Shown piece after piece: positions 39,083 to 52,300 of a DNA stretch of 64,000 nt. The stretch spans positions 33,190,616 to 33,254,615 of the forward strand of contig NC_067196.1 in assembly GCF_000699445.3 (NCBI RefSeq), written 5' to 3'. The stretch is from Schistosoma haematobium. Its lineage: Eukaryota > Platyhelminthes > Trematoda > Strigeidida > Schistosomatidae. How positions within the stretch are numbered: the first letter of the stretch is position 1; each line of letters begins with the position of its first letter. Made by a program: the position numbers and the translations under genes. Under the pieces are notes generated by a model, which saw nothing but the letters and a program-made list of their open reading frames with translations, was not told where the DNA came from and searched no databases.

Positions 39083-39601
39083 CATGGTAAGGTCAAGGGT
39101 AGGGAGAGTCAGCTCTTCCTCGCGAAACGTTTTCACATGGCCACGTGTGTACAACCACTGTCAACGAAGTCCTCACTGTGGGAGTGTTGTTTACGAAATT
39201 CAGAAGATGAAAAGTGAATGTCCGTTACTTTAACCGGGTTGGTGGTTACAGTGGCTACTCAAGGGAGTTGAAAAACCCTGATTATAAACGAACGTCGCAT
39301 ATGGGATCCAGGATCCTAAGAAAAAAAAGGCGTATGAACCTATTGTTGGTCACCGGCTATCATGGAACTGCATCTCCCAACGTTGCTCCAATGCCTTATG
39401 TATTAGACCTATAGGTCAAAGGCTCGGTGTGTGTCCCCCTCAGAAAACTACCTGCTTCGGTTTGAGCACCCGGTCAGTATTACAGGCCTAACACAAATCA
39501 CTGGTAGCTACTAATGGCTTTATTGTTATTGTGCATCGTATATGTATTTGGTGCCCCCTTGTATCGGTGTATGCGTTTAAATAAATAAAATAATAAATAA
39601 G
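39083..39601 (+). repeat. SINE-like retroposon copy C
   Basis: Plus orientation; body as in copies A, B and D, ending in gtttaaataaataaaataataaataag. The tail abuts the candidate exon at 39602 directly, so the insertion hit a position at or beside a 3' splice site. Confidence 0.65.
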
Positions 39602-39742
39602 ATTGTTTTGGGCAAAGATAAAGTTGAATCATCATCGTCATCCGTAAATGAGATTCACTCTGTTGAAGATAAAATGAGCAGTTTAATGCAAGCTATTTGT
39701 ATGCGTATTGTTGAAACTTGTTTCAACCAGAAAGAACTGTGA
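39602..39742 (+). CDS. Candidate 3'-terminal exon of an unidentified gene
   Basis: After an AG at 39600-39601, 46 codons stay open (IVLGKDKVE, SSSSSVNEIHSVEDK, then MQAICMRIVETCF) to a TGA at 39742. AATAAA follows at 39813. The composition looks protein-like and an intergenic gap then leads to the ninein-like gene. The upstream 3' splice site is made of SINE tail, which lacks a pyrimidine tract, so expression is doubtful. I do not recognise the protein. Confidence 0.3.
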   Translation: MVLGKDKVESSSSSVNEIHSVEDKMSSLMQAICMRIVETCFNQKEL

Positions 39743-39812
39743 AAAATAACATAGGATCATTCGAATTTGGTATGGTTTTACTCGTGTGAATGAAAAATCT
39801 TATATCTAATGT

Positions 39813-39818
39813 AATAAA
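39813..39818 (+). terminator. Possible polyadenylation signal
   Basis: AATAAA 71 bp after the stop codon of the 39602-39742 exon. Confidence 0.35.
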
Positions 39819-40354
39819 GTGAGTTAACTAATTGGTAGACAAACTTTATTCTGCAATGAAAACCATAGAATTTATCGAACTACACTCTTATTGAAGAATA
39901 ATGTGTGAACTACTGATTAGGATATATTATAATGACTTCTAAGCATAATATCAATGCATAGAATTCACAAATAACAAAAGAAAAGTAGGAATTCTACGGT
40001 TAGCTACATGAGAATATCACTAAATATTTTAATAGTTACTGTATAGCTAGAAAAAAATAGTAGAGTCATGTACACATCGTTCTTTTATTCCCTCGAGTAA
40101 ACGTCACGTTCTATGGTAATAATATTCACATTGTTACGAGATTGTGAAGGTAAATTAAACGAAATATGATAAGTGTTTTGTTAAATTTACACAATCAATC
40201 AGAAGATCTACATTTCAGAAATGTCGAAATTTAAGGATCTGATCACTGAATATTTATCAGAATTAGAAAGTAAGAATTGATGTGAACTACTGCTTATCAC
40301 TTAAGTCGAATACAGTTCGCTATTAATAACCACTAGTAATTGCTTCTTCTTCAG

Positions 40355-43300
40355 GGACTTGGTAAATCGCGTGGCAAGAATGATATTTCGGGCAGAACGT
40401 CACCAGTTAACTTGGAACCTTTGGAATCTAATGAAGTGAATAAGGATCAACAAACTAACAAAAAAGAAACTAAATCACTACCACCTTCACAAAAATCAGA
40501 GGAATCAAACACAGGAAAGAATACGAAAGATACAATCGAAAAAACGAACAATGCTAGTGATAAATCGAGAGAAGTTATAAAAGGAGATGAGAAGAAGACA
40601 GAAAAACAAACTTCACCAGCTGATGCAACCAATAAATTTACAAATAAAGCAGACGACAGTGTAGAAGCACCACAAGATAAGCCACCGAGTACTGTACGTC
40701 TAATAGACAGAGTAAATCAAGGACCAACAAATCAAATTAATGAAAAGAATCCATCATCTACACTGATTAACTTTTTAACATCACCTGTACAAACAATCAA
40801 ATCAAACAGAGCTCCAAGTCCAACAACTCCACCTACTAAAACAAAACCGGTGGATGAAGTGAAAGATCTGGAAACTGATAAAAAATCCTCTGAACTCAAA
40901 GAAAAACAAAATAAAAACTCAAAGAATGAGACAAATGAAGTTCAATCTAAAAAGGTCGAAAGCCAACCAAATATTAATGTTGGACAGAAGAAAGAGATTA
41001 CTTCTGGTTCACAACCTGCACCAAATACTAAAACGCAAGAAGTACTGAATAAGGATAACGGTAATGTCCAAACAACTAAGTCAAAAGATGATAAGGTTCC
41101 CGAGTCTCAGAACAAGTCGAATAATATTGTAACTGAATCAGCGTCAGAGGTCCCAGTTAAGAAAACTTTAAAGGATAAACCGGAAAATGAAACCCAAGTC
41201 AGCAAACCAGAAGTCAGTAAGTTTTTATCGGTAAACAGAAAACTAGAATGAAAATGGCTGTCAAATCACAAAAAAATAATGCATATAACTGATATAATAC
41301 CCAAATATTTTTTTCAATTATCTGTCATCCTACTTATAATTAGTAAGTAGAATAATATCACTTATCATAGCTTCTTGAATGAGAACTTACCAGTACTCTG
41401 ATAATTCGACGTTATCTTCAAGTTCTCGAGCTCAACTCAGAAATTAATTCAATAATTAAACATGACTGTGGGTTACCGATAAACTGCTTGCAACTAGATG
41501 AAAACTGACTTCGAGAATCATTTTAAGAGTTGTAGTAGCAGTGGTCTTGATAAGTCTCATAGTATCTGTTATAATTGACGAAAACAAGAAGCCAAGATAC
41601 CATAGCTTTAACTGCATCTTTATCATCCACATTTGTATGAACCACTGGGATTGCTAACGTAGACTCATTTCATAAACCATCATTATTAGCATATCATTAT
41701 GGGGTTTTGGAGATTGTTGGGTTTTGATCGAAGTCATGAACATAATTGTACATCAAATATTAGTAGTTATAGTATAGTAATACTTTATGATTAACTGTTT
41801 TCATAATATTAAGTAATTCTATTAATTGATTCCAGGTCAATCTAATACAAACTATTTGGTTCCATCCAATATACCCCAACCTGATACTAATCTGAAACTA
41901 GGACGAAAGGGTGTTATTACAAGATCTGAAGGTGAACAACTTAAGCCTTACCAACCTAAAGTAATTGATTTCTGTTTATTGATTATTAAATACATGTTCA
42001 GTAGTATATACACCTGTAAATCTGATGTGACAACAAACTAATTTTCAACATTGTCATTGGGAAAGTAAATAAATCACTGGGACATTGAGTTTTGCATTTA
42101 TTCTACTCTAAAAAATATTAAGAAATGGGTCATCATTTGTAAAAGTACTCGTTTTATTAAGTTCGTCAATAATTTCATTTGATTTAAATAAAGATTAGCT
42201 CTTTACTCTTATGTAATATCATGCAAAAATGAACATTTTATGAAAACCATAGATATCTGTCGTGTTGTACAGTTTCCAACTGTTCAGGGAGATAATATCA
42301 AAGACCTTATCTCTCCCTTTAATTAAAATTTCAAAAATATCAAGAATGTCAACATGAACGGAATAAACTATATTCATGTAGATGAAATGGATAGTTTCTA
42401 CATGCTAGAGAAAAATCAATAGTGCTTGATTGATTCTTGCAAACGGCTTCGTTTACTCAGTTCCAAGCTTATCAATCATCAGATGATACTTTAGGTCAAA
42501 TAGTTAAGACTGTTTACGGCTTCAGTTTATCTTTATTGCCTTAAGAATGTATCTGCTCTTAGCGTTAACCGGTATGACTTTCTAGTTACTGTTACTATCA
42601 TAAAACTTATATTACTATTTTTCTATAAGCTCATCGTCACCTTTGGAAGCACTTTTTAGCAAGGTTAGGAAAAAGGGTAATTGAATTCACTGCAAGTTCA
42701 GTATTTCACGGCATCTAATAAACACATCGCAAAATCAGCAAATTCTCGGCATTTACCATTTATTAACCAGTAGTAAAGCCTTAACTGTAAGATGGTGGTT
42801 GGAGGTAGTCAACAGGAAAACTCCTGGACCTAGGTTTCGTGCTAATTGGCACCCGTCAGCAAGGTCTACCTGTAATCTTGAGGTAAACAATGCTCCCTGA
42901 CGAATCCGATCCCGCGTTAGAGACGTTACCACTGGTTTATTCGAGTGGCGATAGACCCCATGTAGGACTGAGATATACTTACAATTTACTGATCACTGGG
43001 TGCTGATCAGTGTCATGTATGCCAGGTCGTTCTTAGTGCTGATCGAATCCTATCAACCAAGTTGCAATGTGGCCACCAGTCTAGGTCCAGGGTCTCCTGT
43101 TGACTATCTCCAACCACCATCTTATCTCAACATAGTGCACGCAATGTCGGGTCACCTAGACTGATGGCCACATTGCAACTCGGTCGATAGGATTCGATCT
43201 GCGCCAAGAAGAATCTGACATACGTGACATTAATCACCACCCAGTGATCAACCAATTGTAAGCCTTAACTTCTTTTAGACTTTCATCTGCTAACGCATAA

Positions 43301-46300
43301 CTGAACAAAGATAATTTTCTACTCAGTATACAAGATAGGAATTTTTACTGCATTGATATACATTGAGGTATATCCTCTCTCAAACCTGAAAACCATCAAG
43401 TTGAATAACGCTCAATCAAAATGAAACAACAAGTGAAAATCCATTACAATTACCTAGATTTCGAATCTTATTGTCATCATACAACTAAGGAATTTGGTAC
43501 GTTACTTCTATCCTTGAACATGTATTGCAATTCTATCACAAAATATTACATAAAGGTTATAAATAGTAATCAAGATTTCTTAGGATTCATCATATTTGAT
43601 ACGGTACATTTCCCAAATCATTCTTTCAATCCAAATTCAAAAACTTAAGCTAGATATTCAGTACAGCTACTCAGACACCATTTGATGTTATCAATAGTAT
43701 TTCGATGATCATAGTCTTTGTCGAAAAATTGAACTAGATAAATGACAATGGAAGATCTCTATGTTTTGACCGTAATTCTTTGCTTTTCTATTGAGTAGTA
43801 GGTAAAGACTTTATCACCTGATGTTTAATTAGTATTTAGGTTTCACTTACTTAAGGATGAGTGTCTTCTCAGAGTTAGTGAATTATGTCCACAGTATATA
43901 GCCTTTCGTTTCCATTCGGATTCTCGTGAAAAGTACCAACTAATAAACCAAATTAACTAACGAAATTTTCTGTCAAGTGTTCCAGGTTTATTATAACACT
44001 AGTTTGTAACTTTATCCTAAGGAGATTAGTGTTCTTTTGTTGAACCATTAAATCGGTCCCTTTAAAATTGTGGTTCTTCTTTAGGCATTTATCATCATGG
44101 TGTTAAAGAAACGTTTTAGACTAAAAACCAAAATATACTTATTTGGTCCTTGTTTGGATATCTGAAGCAGTATGCACTCTCTTCTATACATGCGAATGAT
44201 CTCAAGAGATTCAGATCTCACAATGACCCCTTCACCAGTCGTCTTCACACTCATATATCAATACTTAAGATTGTTCAACTTCATTCAGTTTTAAAAAAAT
44301 AATGATTGTATTGCTAGCAACTAATTTGGTTATCTCATTTTTCTACGATAGATTACAAGTAAACATAATGATCCACCAGATTTGAGTTTAACCTCAGATA
44401 AAGGAGTTAATCGTTCAATTAATACGGGACAAAAAGAATGTGAGAAATACAATGAAAGTCAAAGAATTGATCTCAAAAATTTAGACCCTTGCAGACCAGT
44501 ATTTTTCTCAGTAATAGATTTAAAGCGTTCCGGGTATGTAAGTTAAATGTTTAGAAATCTTTCCTCACTTGTATTTCTGTTAGTTACACTTTTTTCCTCA
44601 TATGACTTTTGATGTGAATTTTTATAGATACGAACTATCAGGAATTATATGAGAATGGTCAAATTGTCGATTAAATAAGGACTTTGTATAAGCAGTTTGA
44701 GTAGAACAAATTTACTATAACCTGAACTGAAAGTCAAACAGTCATAGAACCTAATAAACAAAACAAAAAACAATCTGAAAGAATTTTTGTTGAAAAAAGC
44801 AGGAATTAATAATTAATGATTTCTTTGTGACCACATATGGGCCTGGTCCTGCCTTGTAGCTGACTGACTGACTGATCTTTATCTTCTATTATTCATTGAT
44901 TAGTTGATTTGTTATCTAAAAGACATAATATTTCTGCTTAAAGATCTTGTATTCAAATAACTATTTCATTTTTCGAATATATATACCCCTAGTTAACCAG
45001 TCAAATAATGGTTCTATCATTCTAAATCCATTCTTGTGAGTTAATTTTCATTTCAGTCAACTTCTTCATTCTATGAATTTCATCGAATTAGTTGAGATCG
45101 CCATAGGCGATATAAAAGATGATTACACTGTGCATTTTTATTTTCTCTGACCATGTCACCTATATTCATGAGTCCCCAGACATACAAACTAAGAAGTGTT
45201 AGAACTCAAATTCAGAGATTTTAAAGAGATTCAACTGTGTTGTATAAATTATTGGTAGATTTCATATAATTTTAACGGTTATTTTCAATATCCAACTGCC
45301 TTATTACATAAAGAAATCTTACCAAATTTTCTTTCGAAAATGTAATACAGTTTTGCCAACGCTGAAGATATTGAAAATTGTTGGAACAAGCTTGGAGTTC
45401 CAGATGTTGAAAATCTACTCAAAGTAAGTGCTACTTCAAGTATTTTGCATTCGAAGCATTACTGGTTCCAAGTGATTAATTAGAAGTATCATAACTATTA
45501 TCTAACGGATTTTCACTTGAAACATTAGTTCAATAATCATTACATGAACCGGACATAAAATATGAAAATCATATAATTCTTGTTTCGTACAGTATGTAAA
45601 TATGCGAGTTTACATCAAAACAAGAAAAGAATTAACCTGATATACCATCTGTATTATATTAGAACTTGTATGGATTTTTCAAACTAACAGTTCGTTTCCA
45701 GTAAGATGAATGTAAACTATATAAGATTTATCCGTGATTGAGACATTTAACTGACAGTCAATGGTCGGAAATACCATTAATAAATTGGACGAGAACGAGT
45801 TACATGTTAATAATAGTGAACGGTAGAACAGGCTATGTTCATATACTAACTAAGCAAAAAAACACGTTTACGACTGACTAGCTTTGAGATAGATTCTCGA
45901 ATATCTGGTTAGTTTTGCCATTACGTGGTTAAAGCCAGTAGACTTGGTGGTAATAAATGTCATGTTTACTTAGTCTTTGATACTGATTGATTAACGCTAA
46001 TCAAACAATAATATGACCACCAGTCTAAATCACTTAACAATTAGTCACCTATGTCTTAATTTAAGGTGATCAGAAGGGATCGTTGCGAACTCTTGAACCC
46101 AGAATTTATACTAGCTGATACTCCACAGCTAAGAAATCTAGTAGGACTCAAACATGTCGGTAGTGAGACAGATATCACCGACAGTATTAGACGTTCACAC
46201 GATTATATACATATGGAAATACCATCCATTGAAAATCATAAAACTACATAATACAAAGTGTTCAGATAATCGTAAAGTGAAGCGTATATTTGAAAAATGA

Positions 46301-49300
46301 ATGATGAAGAAGTATCCCTATATATTAAAGTAAATCCTGGTGAAGATCAAATTAAAAAGAAAATTGTTCGCTTATTTACCTTGTAATTTTCAAAATTTTT
46401 AAGCAGTGTAATTCAATAATTTCTGAGATTCTTCATTCTAAGGACCTCATACCTGTGTTCATTCTATACTCCATCCAAGGTTATTAGGGCTACGAATAAC
46501 TGACCAAATGAATAACTATCCAGTCAATAGAAGTTGGATTGAAGCACTGCGTATCAATCTCAGGATGCGAAACTGTCTGAATAACACTAAAACAGCGATT
46601 AAAGTGAAAACAGATATCTCCCATTAATACTTACAGGCGGTTTTAGTCTGATTATTCAAAATGACCAAGGGATAGGGCCAGAATAAGATTGGTTCTGATA
46701 AAAGTTTCATAACATTAAATGACTGAGTAAAATCGAAATTTACTCAGTAAATTATGTTACGAAATCATGTTCTTATCTACGAGACTGTAGAGAAAAATGA
46801 ATAAATCAACCTTCGATTCAGACAAAATATATCTTAGTAAGAGGGATTACAAAGCATTTTCTGTAGTTGATACAATCATAGAAGGTTAATTATGATCTTA
46901 ATGGATCACATTTTTAGTATGGTTTTTAAAATAGTATGTTCAGATGATATACTAAACCTAGAAGTAATTTCTAATAGTTAGAATGAAGTCGAATCAGATT
47001 GGACATCTGTATTTATTCCTTTTTTTAAACCTTACTTATTTGAGCCTATCCAAAATGCTCTGTCACGAGTAGCCCAAAAGTACCATAAACAATTTTGTTT
47101 TTAATTTTTTTTCGTCTTGAAAACTATGCAAAAAAGTATTTAGGATTTCCGAAACATGGAATAATCAACCTTGACCATCTAACACAATCACTACATGAAG
47201 CATTAGAAATGAACACTTATGATGATCCGGGTGTACTGGCTGGAATTCGTTCAATAAATTTGGAATTACATTTAACTGAGTAAGTTGTATTTTATCATTT
47301 TACATAAGAAAATGTTTACATTTCATACTGTTAATTTTCTAAAACGTAAAATCACTCTTTGTGTTCTCGTCAATTCTAATCTTCTGAATTCTTCATGTCC
47401 CTTTTTTTCGCTTTCCAAATATATTTCACTGGATTATACTCCTTGAATAACATCTTCAAACCCTAATGTTTCCGATTACTGCTTATACTCTTACTACCTC
47501 TACCACTATGTGATTTGAATCAACAGCTGCATCTCTGTGCTAATATGGTATGGCAACTCGAACTGATGTACGTACGTACGAAGTTCTACGTTGTTACTGA
47601 CTCACTGACTGACTGAAAACGTAAAATGGTTAATACCTTAAGTTAATTCATTCTTGTTAATCATAGAAATTGAAGGATTTTCGATATGTCTTAAACGTCA
47701 ACTAATATTTTTTCATAGATTTCAGTGTTGATTGAAGTTTATCAACAAAATAATATAAGAGCCAAATATGATATATCATTTATATGATTTACTTACAACA
47801 TATAACGTCAAAAATTACATACTGAAGTTTAATATTTATCAACATGTAGAATAATTGCAAAACTCAAATTTGAATCCTGATAAATTTTTTGTTGTTTACC
47901 AGTCTCAACTGATTATAGGTCAAATTGGATTTACTTGTTATTGCAACTAAATTTTGAGAAAACCTAAATCCTGAATAGCTGTCAAAGTACTCAGATTGTA
48001 GGTCATCTGATGTACCTATATGAAACCACAAATATTAATTGTACTGAACAAGAACACCAGTGTGGACAATCAAATGTACTTCACACAAAATTACAGGACT
48101 TGTTAATAAAATCTAACAATCATAAAGTAAATGCTTAATTTGCAAAATATCCACCGATTGTCTCAAAATGACTCAGACCTCATTGCTCTTGCATTTTCAT
48201 ACAAATTGCATCCTGTTTCCATTCTTTACTGTTCGATCCTCTTGTCTCTCTCCTGCCAGACCTTCTGTTTACGACTGACATCATATACTACTCGTGTCAA
48301 TATAAGTAGCACACACCACAATGCGTCAAAAGTGTATTACATAATTCTTCATTACTTGCTCATTTACAAAATATCTGGAAACATTGGTATTTTTTTATTT
48401 GTAAGTATTAGTTTTGTTTAGTTGTTTATAGACGTCTTAGTTCATCTGTCAATGTACAGAAATTGCCAATTAGAAAAAATTATATCCTTGTCATATTGTT
48501 TTAGCTTGATGAATATTGTTAATCATTAGTGAAATTCTCCTAAAACACTAATCACAATGGATTGGACAAATTTTACTTAACGCATTTCAGTGGTATCCAT
48601 CGCGGTCAATAATTGCTGATCTTGAGATAAATTTTAAAGTGATATTTGATCTGATTTGGTTGCTGGTTCGTTTGAACCATCCGGCTATGCGTCTCTGACA
48701 AGTCTATAATAAGGTGAAACAAGCATCCGGTGCTTCCAGGTTTTCAATTCGTGATCTCAGTAACTAATAACAATCTCCACAACTCAGTACTGATAGTTGT
48801 TACGTGGTTGTTAGTGTCTAGCTCTTAGCGGGAATTCCTAGATTTCCAATGGGGAACCGTAACTAATGGATTCCAACCGTGTTGTGTATCTTGTTTGTGT
48901 TGACGCGACAATGATCATCGTTAATATTGATTCTTTTCTAAATATTTGATTCACTGCTGATTTACAGAACTTGAGAATGAAGTTACTAGAACATTTTTCA
49001 CCCTAAACTTACACATAAACTGCCAACCTAGACTAAGTCTCGATATCTGAATGAAGATGTTTCTGTTGTTATCACTTTTAAAGAATTTCAACAATCATTT
49101 ATAACATTAAAGCGTATTATTACTAACGTTTACCCTACTATTTTATCGGTCGAAGCACGTACGACCAGACTCAAACAATCTATATTAAAATTGAACATGA
49201 AGTTACAACATCTCTGAGTTCTCCCTTAATAACAACTACTTTACAGATAAAGTATAAACTCAAAATTCACTTTTATTCAATGATACTAAAAAAAGAAATC

Positions 49301-52300
49301 ATTAACCCATCAAAATCGATATTTTCTCTTTGTTCATTTATTCAGAGCACTCAAAAATGCATATAGAAAAGAAATTGAAAAGTTTGACACAAATCTTACA
49401 GAAGAACGTGAAATGATTTTACGCTATTTTCATCAACAATTAAATGAAATACGTCAAAAAATGGAAATTTTACTTGGTCAAAAAGAAGCTGAAATTAAAC
49501 AGGTTCAACAAGTAAATTTAATACTAATCAATATTTAAATGTTTCTCTACTTAAAACTAGAAATCCTATTCATTTATTACTGTAATCTCTATAATGACTA
49601 CTAACTTATTAGTATATTACTTTAAGTTAATTGAAGGTTCTAGTTTTACTAGCTTGAACCTTTGTGGATTAGAAACTTAATTATAATGATAGACATTTTT
49701 GATAAAACCAACATTACATTAAACTCTTTTCTTATTCTGACTGGCTTTAGACCTTATTCATTATTACAGGGTATTCTAAATCACTGAATATATATTTCAC
49801 TTCATTCTATATTTCCATAATTTCAATCTACTAATTTACTTATTTTTCTTTCTACACCTACTTAACATGAACCCTATCATTTATAACCACTTAGATAATT
49901 CTCTTTGATGGCTAATATGATATAATTGATAATTAGTTAATTATCTCTTTCATTATCTTCATTTAATCCGACTATTTATTTCATAATTGTATTTAGTCTA
50001 AATTACATGCTTGTCATTTCAACGTTTACAAACGATGCAAAAACTTATTTTACCCACAATCGTAAATTCATATTTCTTTTCTATTTATGAAAATTCATTT
50101 GTTCCTGATACGGTAATCGAACAGAAAGAATCAGTGAAATGTTGTTGTTACTCCTATTAAGTTACATAATCATGTCACATAATTTTAATAATTTATATTA
50201 GAATAATAGACTTGATCATTGTAAGTTGATCAAAATAATTACTTCAAATCATAAGCTTATAAAAACAAAGTCATAAGGGTTTGAAAATGTACCAAAATAA
50301 TCATTTAGTATTTTCAGTAACATCGGTATAACTGTGGTGTAACATTGGTATTCACTGTAAATTTACTAGAAATACATAATGAGAGGTAATTACATATATT
50401 TCCTTATGTCTTTTTGTCTACTATCTTTTAGAAACTTGATAAAACAATTCAATCATCAAATGAAATTGAAATAAAAAATAAAGATGTTGAATTCCTTATG
50501 CAGACGGAAGATAAATTCTTGAACTTCATTACAAATCTAAGTGATATTGTAAGTTATTCAGAATTTTTCTACCTTTACTATTTCCTTTCAATATGTATTT
50601 TATGTAGTGTTTAATAACTCGTGTTTTAATAATCACAAGGAAAGATTATAAGCAGAGATGGAAAGTTAAGTCCAACAATAGAAATTACTTGTTAGATAAC
50701 AACTTAAGCTATCAGTTAATCCACATTATTCGTTTGAGTTGATTAAAAAACTTCAATACATGCACTAAGTTAACCATGATTTACCCCCAAACTCCTTGGT
50801 ACTGTTGAGGGTGGGGAAAGTCAGCCTTCGCTCTCGAAACTGTCTCACATGAACACGTGTATACAACCACTGTCAAGGAAGTTCAATTTACTGCTTTCTC
50901 ATGGAGTGGATGTTGTTTATGAAATTAGGAGGATGGAAAGTGAAATTTCTGGCATTTTAACCGGGTTGGTTGGCACGGAGGATCTACTCAGAGGATTTTG
51001 AAAACCCTGATTCCAAACAAATGGTGGACATGTGCTCCAGGATCCTGAGGAAACAAATAGTGTATGAACTTATTGTTGGCCACCGGCTATCATGGGACGG
51101 AATCTCCTAACGTTTCTTCACTACCTTATGTATTAGACCTGTAAGTAAAATGTTCAGGGTTTGGCTCCCTGAGGAAACTATCTGCTTCGGTTTGGGTACT
51201 TGTACAGTATCACAGCGCTTACACAAATCGAACGCTTTGTTTGGCGCACATGTATTTGGCGCCCCCTTGTACCAGTTTATGTGTTTAAATAATAATAATA
51301 ATTCAGAAATATCAGGACCAGGTTAAAGTATTGTACAACAGCCTCAGAACTTTAGTGAAAACAACTGAGATTTATTTTCAATTCAATTCGAAAATCAAAC
51401 AATTTATTTAAAAAGCGACATTAAATACGGCATTATAAATAAGGATCCTATTATACTAGTAAAGTATGATCTTCTACTGTAGTCCATAATTTGTTGGAAC
51501 ATGTAAAAGGAATCTCATACAAGGCCGTTTAGGTGAATAAATGCGAGTCAATTAACAGATGGAACAAACAACTTAAATTGAAGCAAACTTTTAAATTATA
51601 GAGCGATATATGTTAGAGTGACGTACAAGCAACTGAATATCCCAGACAATAAAGTTTACATCGTACAGGATATACGTTCTACCTAATATTTCATACAGTA
51701 TTTATACTTTCGTTGACGTGCCATAACGTCAGGCATAGAGTTCACTTTCCTCCCTGTAAATCCCAAGTTTTATTTCTGGATTGGTGAGTATAAAAACAGA
51801 TTAATCGTAGAAAGTAAAATAGTTTAATGCACTGACTGTTTTACTCATCATGGAACTCACATCAAATAGAGATAGTGAAGAAATTTAAGCAGCCTAGCAA
51901 GGCATTGTTTAAGCTTACTTTAATGTATAGATTAATCGAAATATAGTATAGTATCACTACTAAGAAAACTAACACTAATTGTTGTGTAAGTTAAAAACCT
52001 AGGGATTTTGTATCAGATCTAAACTTACTATCTTATCATGTGAAATTAAAATCCTCATCACTTGAAAATGGCCAAGAACTTGTCAAGCCACTCTAAGAAA
52101 TCAAGTCGTTTCAAATTATACAATAAAGTATGAAGACTTGTGGAGATCGTAGTATTTTCACAGTTGAATGCACGAGTCAATATAAGCTAGACTACCATTG
52201 GATGCCGGTTAAATGGTCTAGAGGTTAAGCGTTCGTGCATGAGATCGAATGTCCTGCGTTCGAGTCCCGTATGCGGGACTGTGGATACGCACTGTTGAGG

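Noticed and set aside
40219..40269. Start exon for the ninein-like gene with ATG at 40221 and donor at 40270
   Set aside because: Joining to the strong acceptor at 40354 gives an immediate in-frame stop. Only a weak acceptor at 40406 restores the frame, so I did not include it.
46066..46251. Open frame on + with an upstream AG, a possible extra ninein-like exon
   Set aside because: Exons 45351-45423 and 47137-47279 join in phase and reproduce the family's spacing between EF-hands, leaving no room for it; the frame also ends in a stop.
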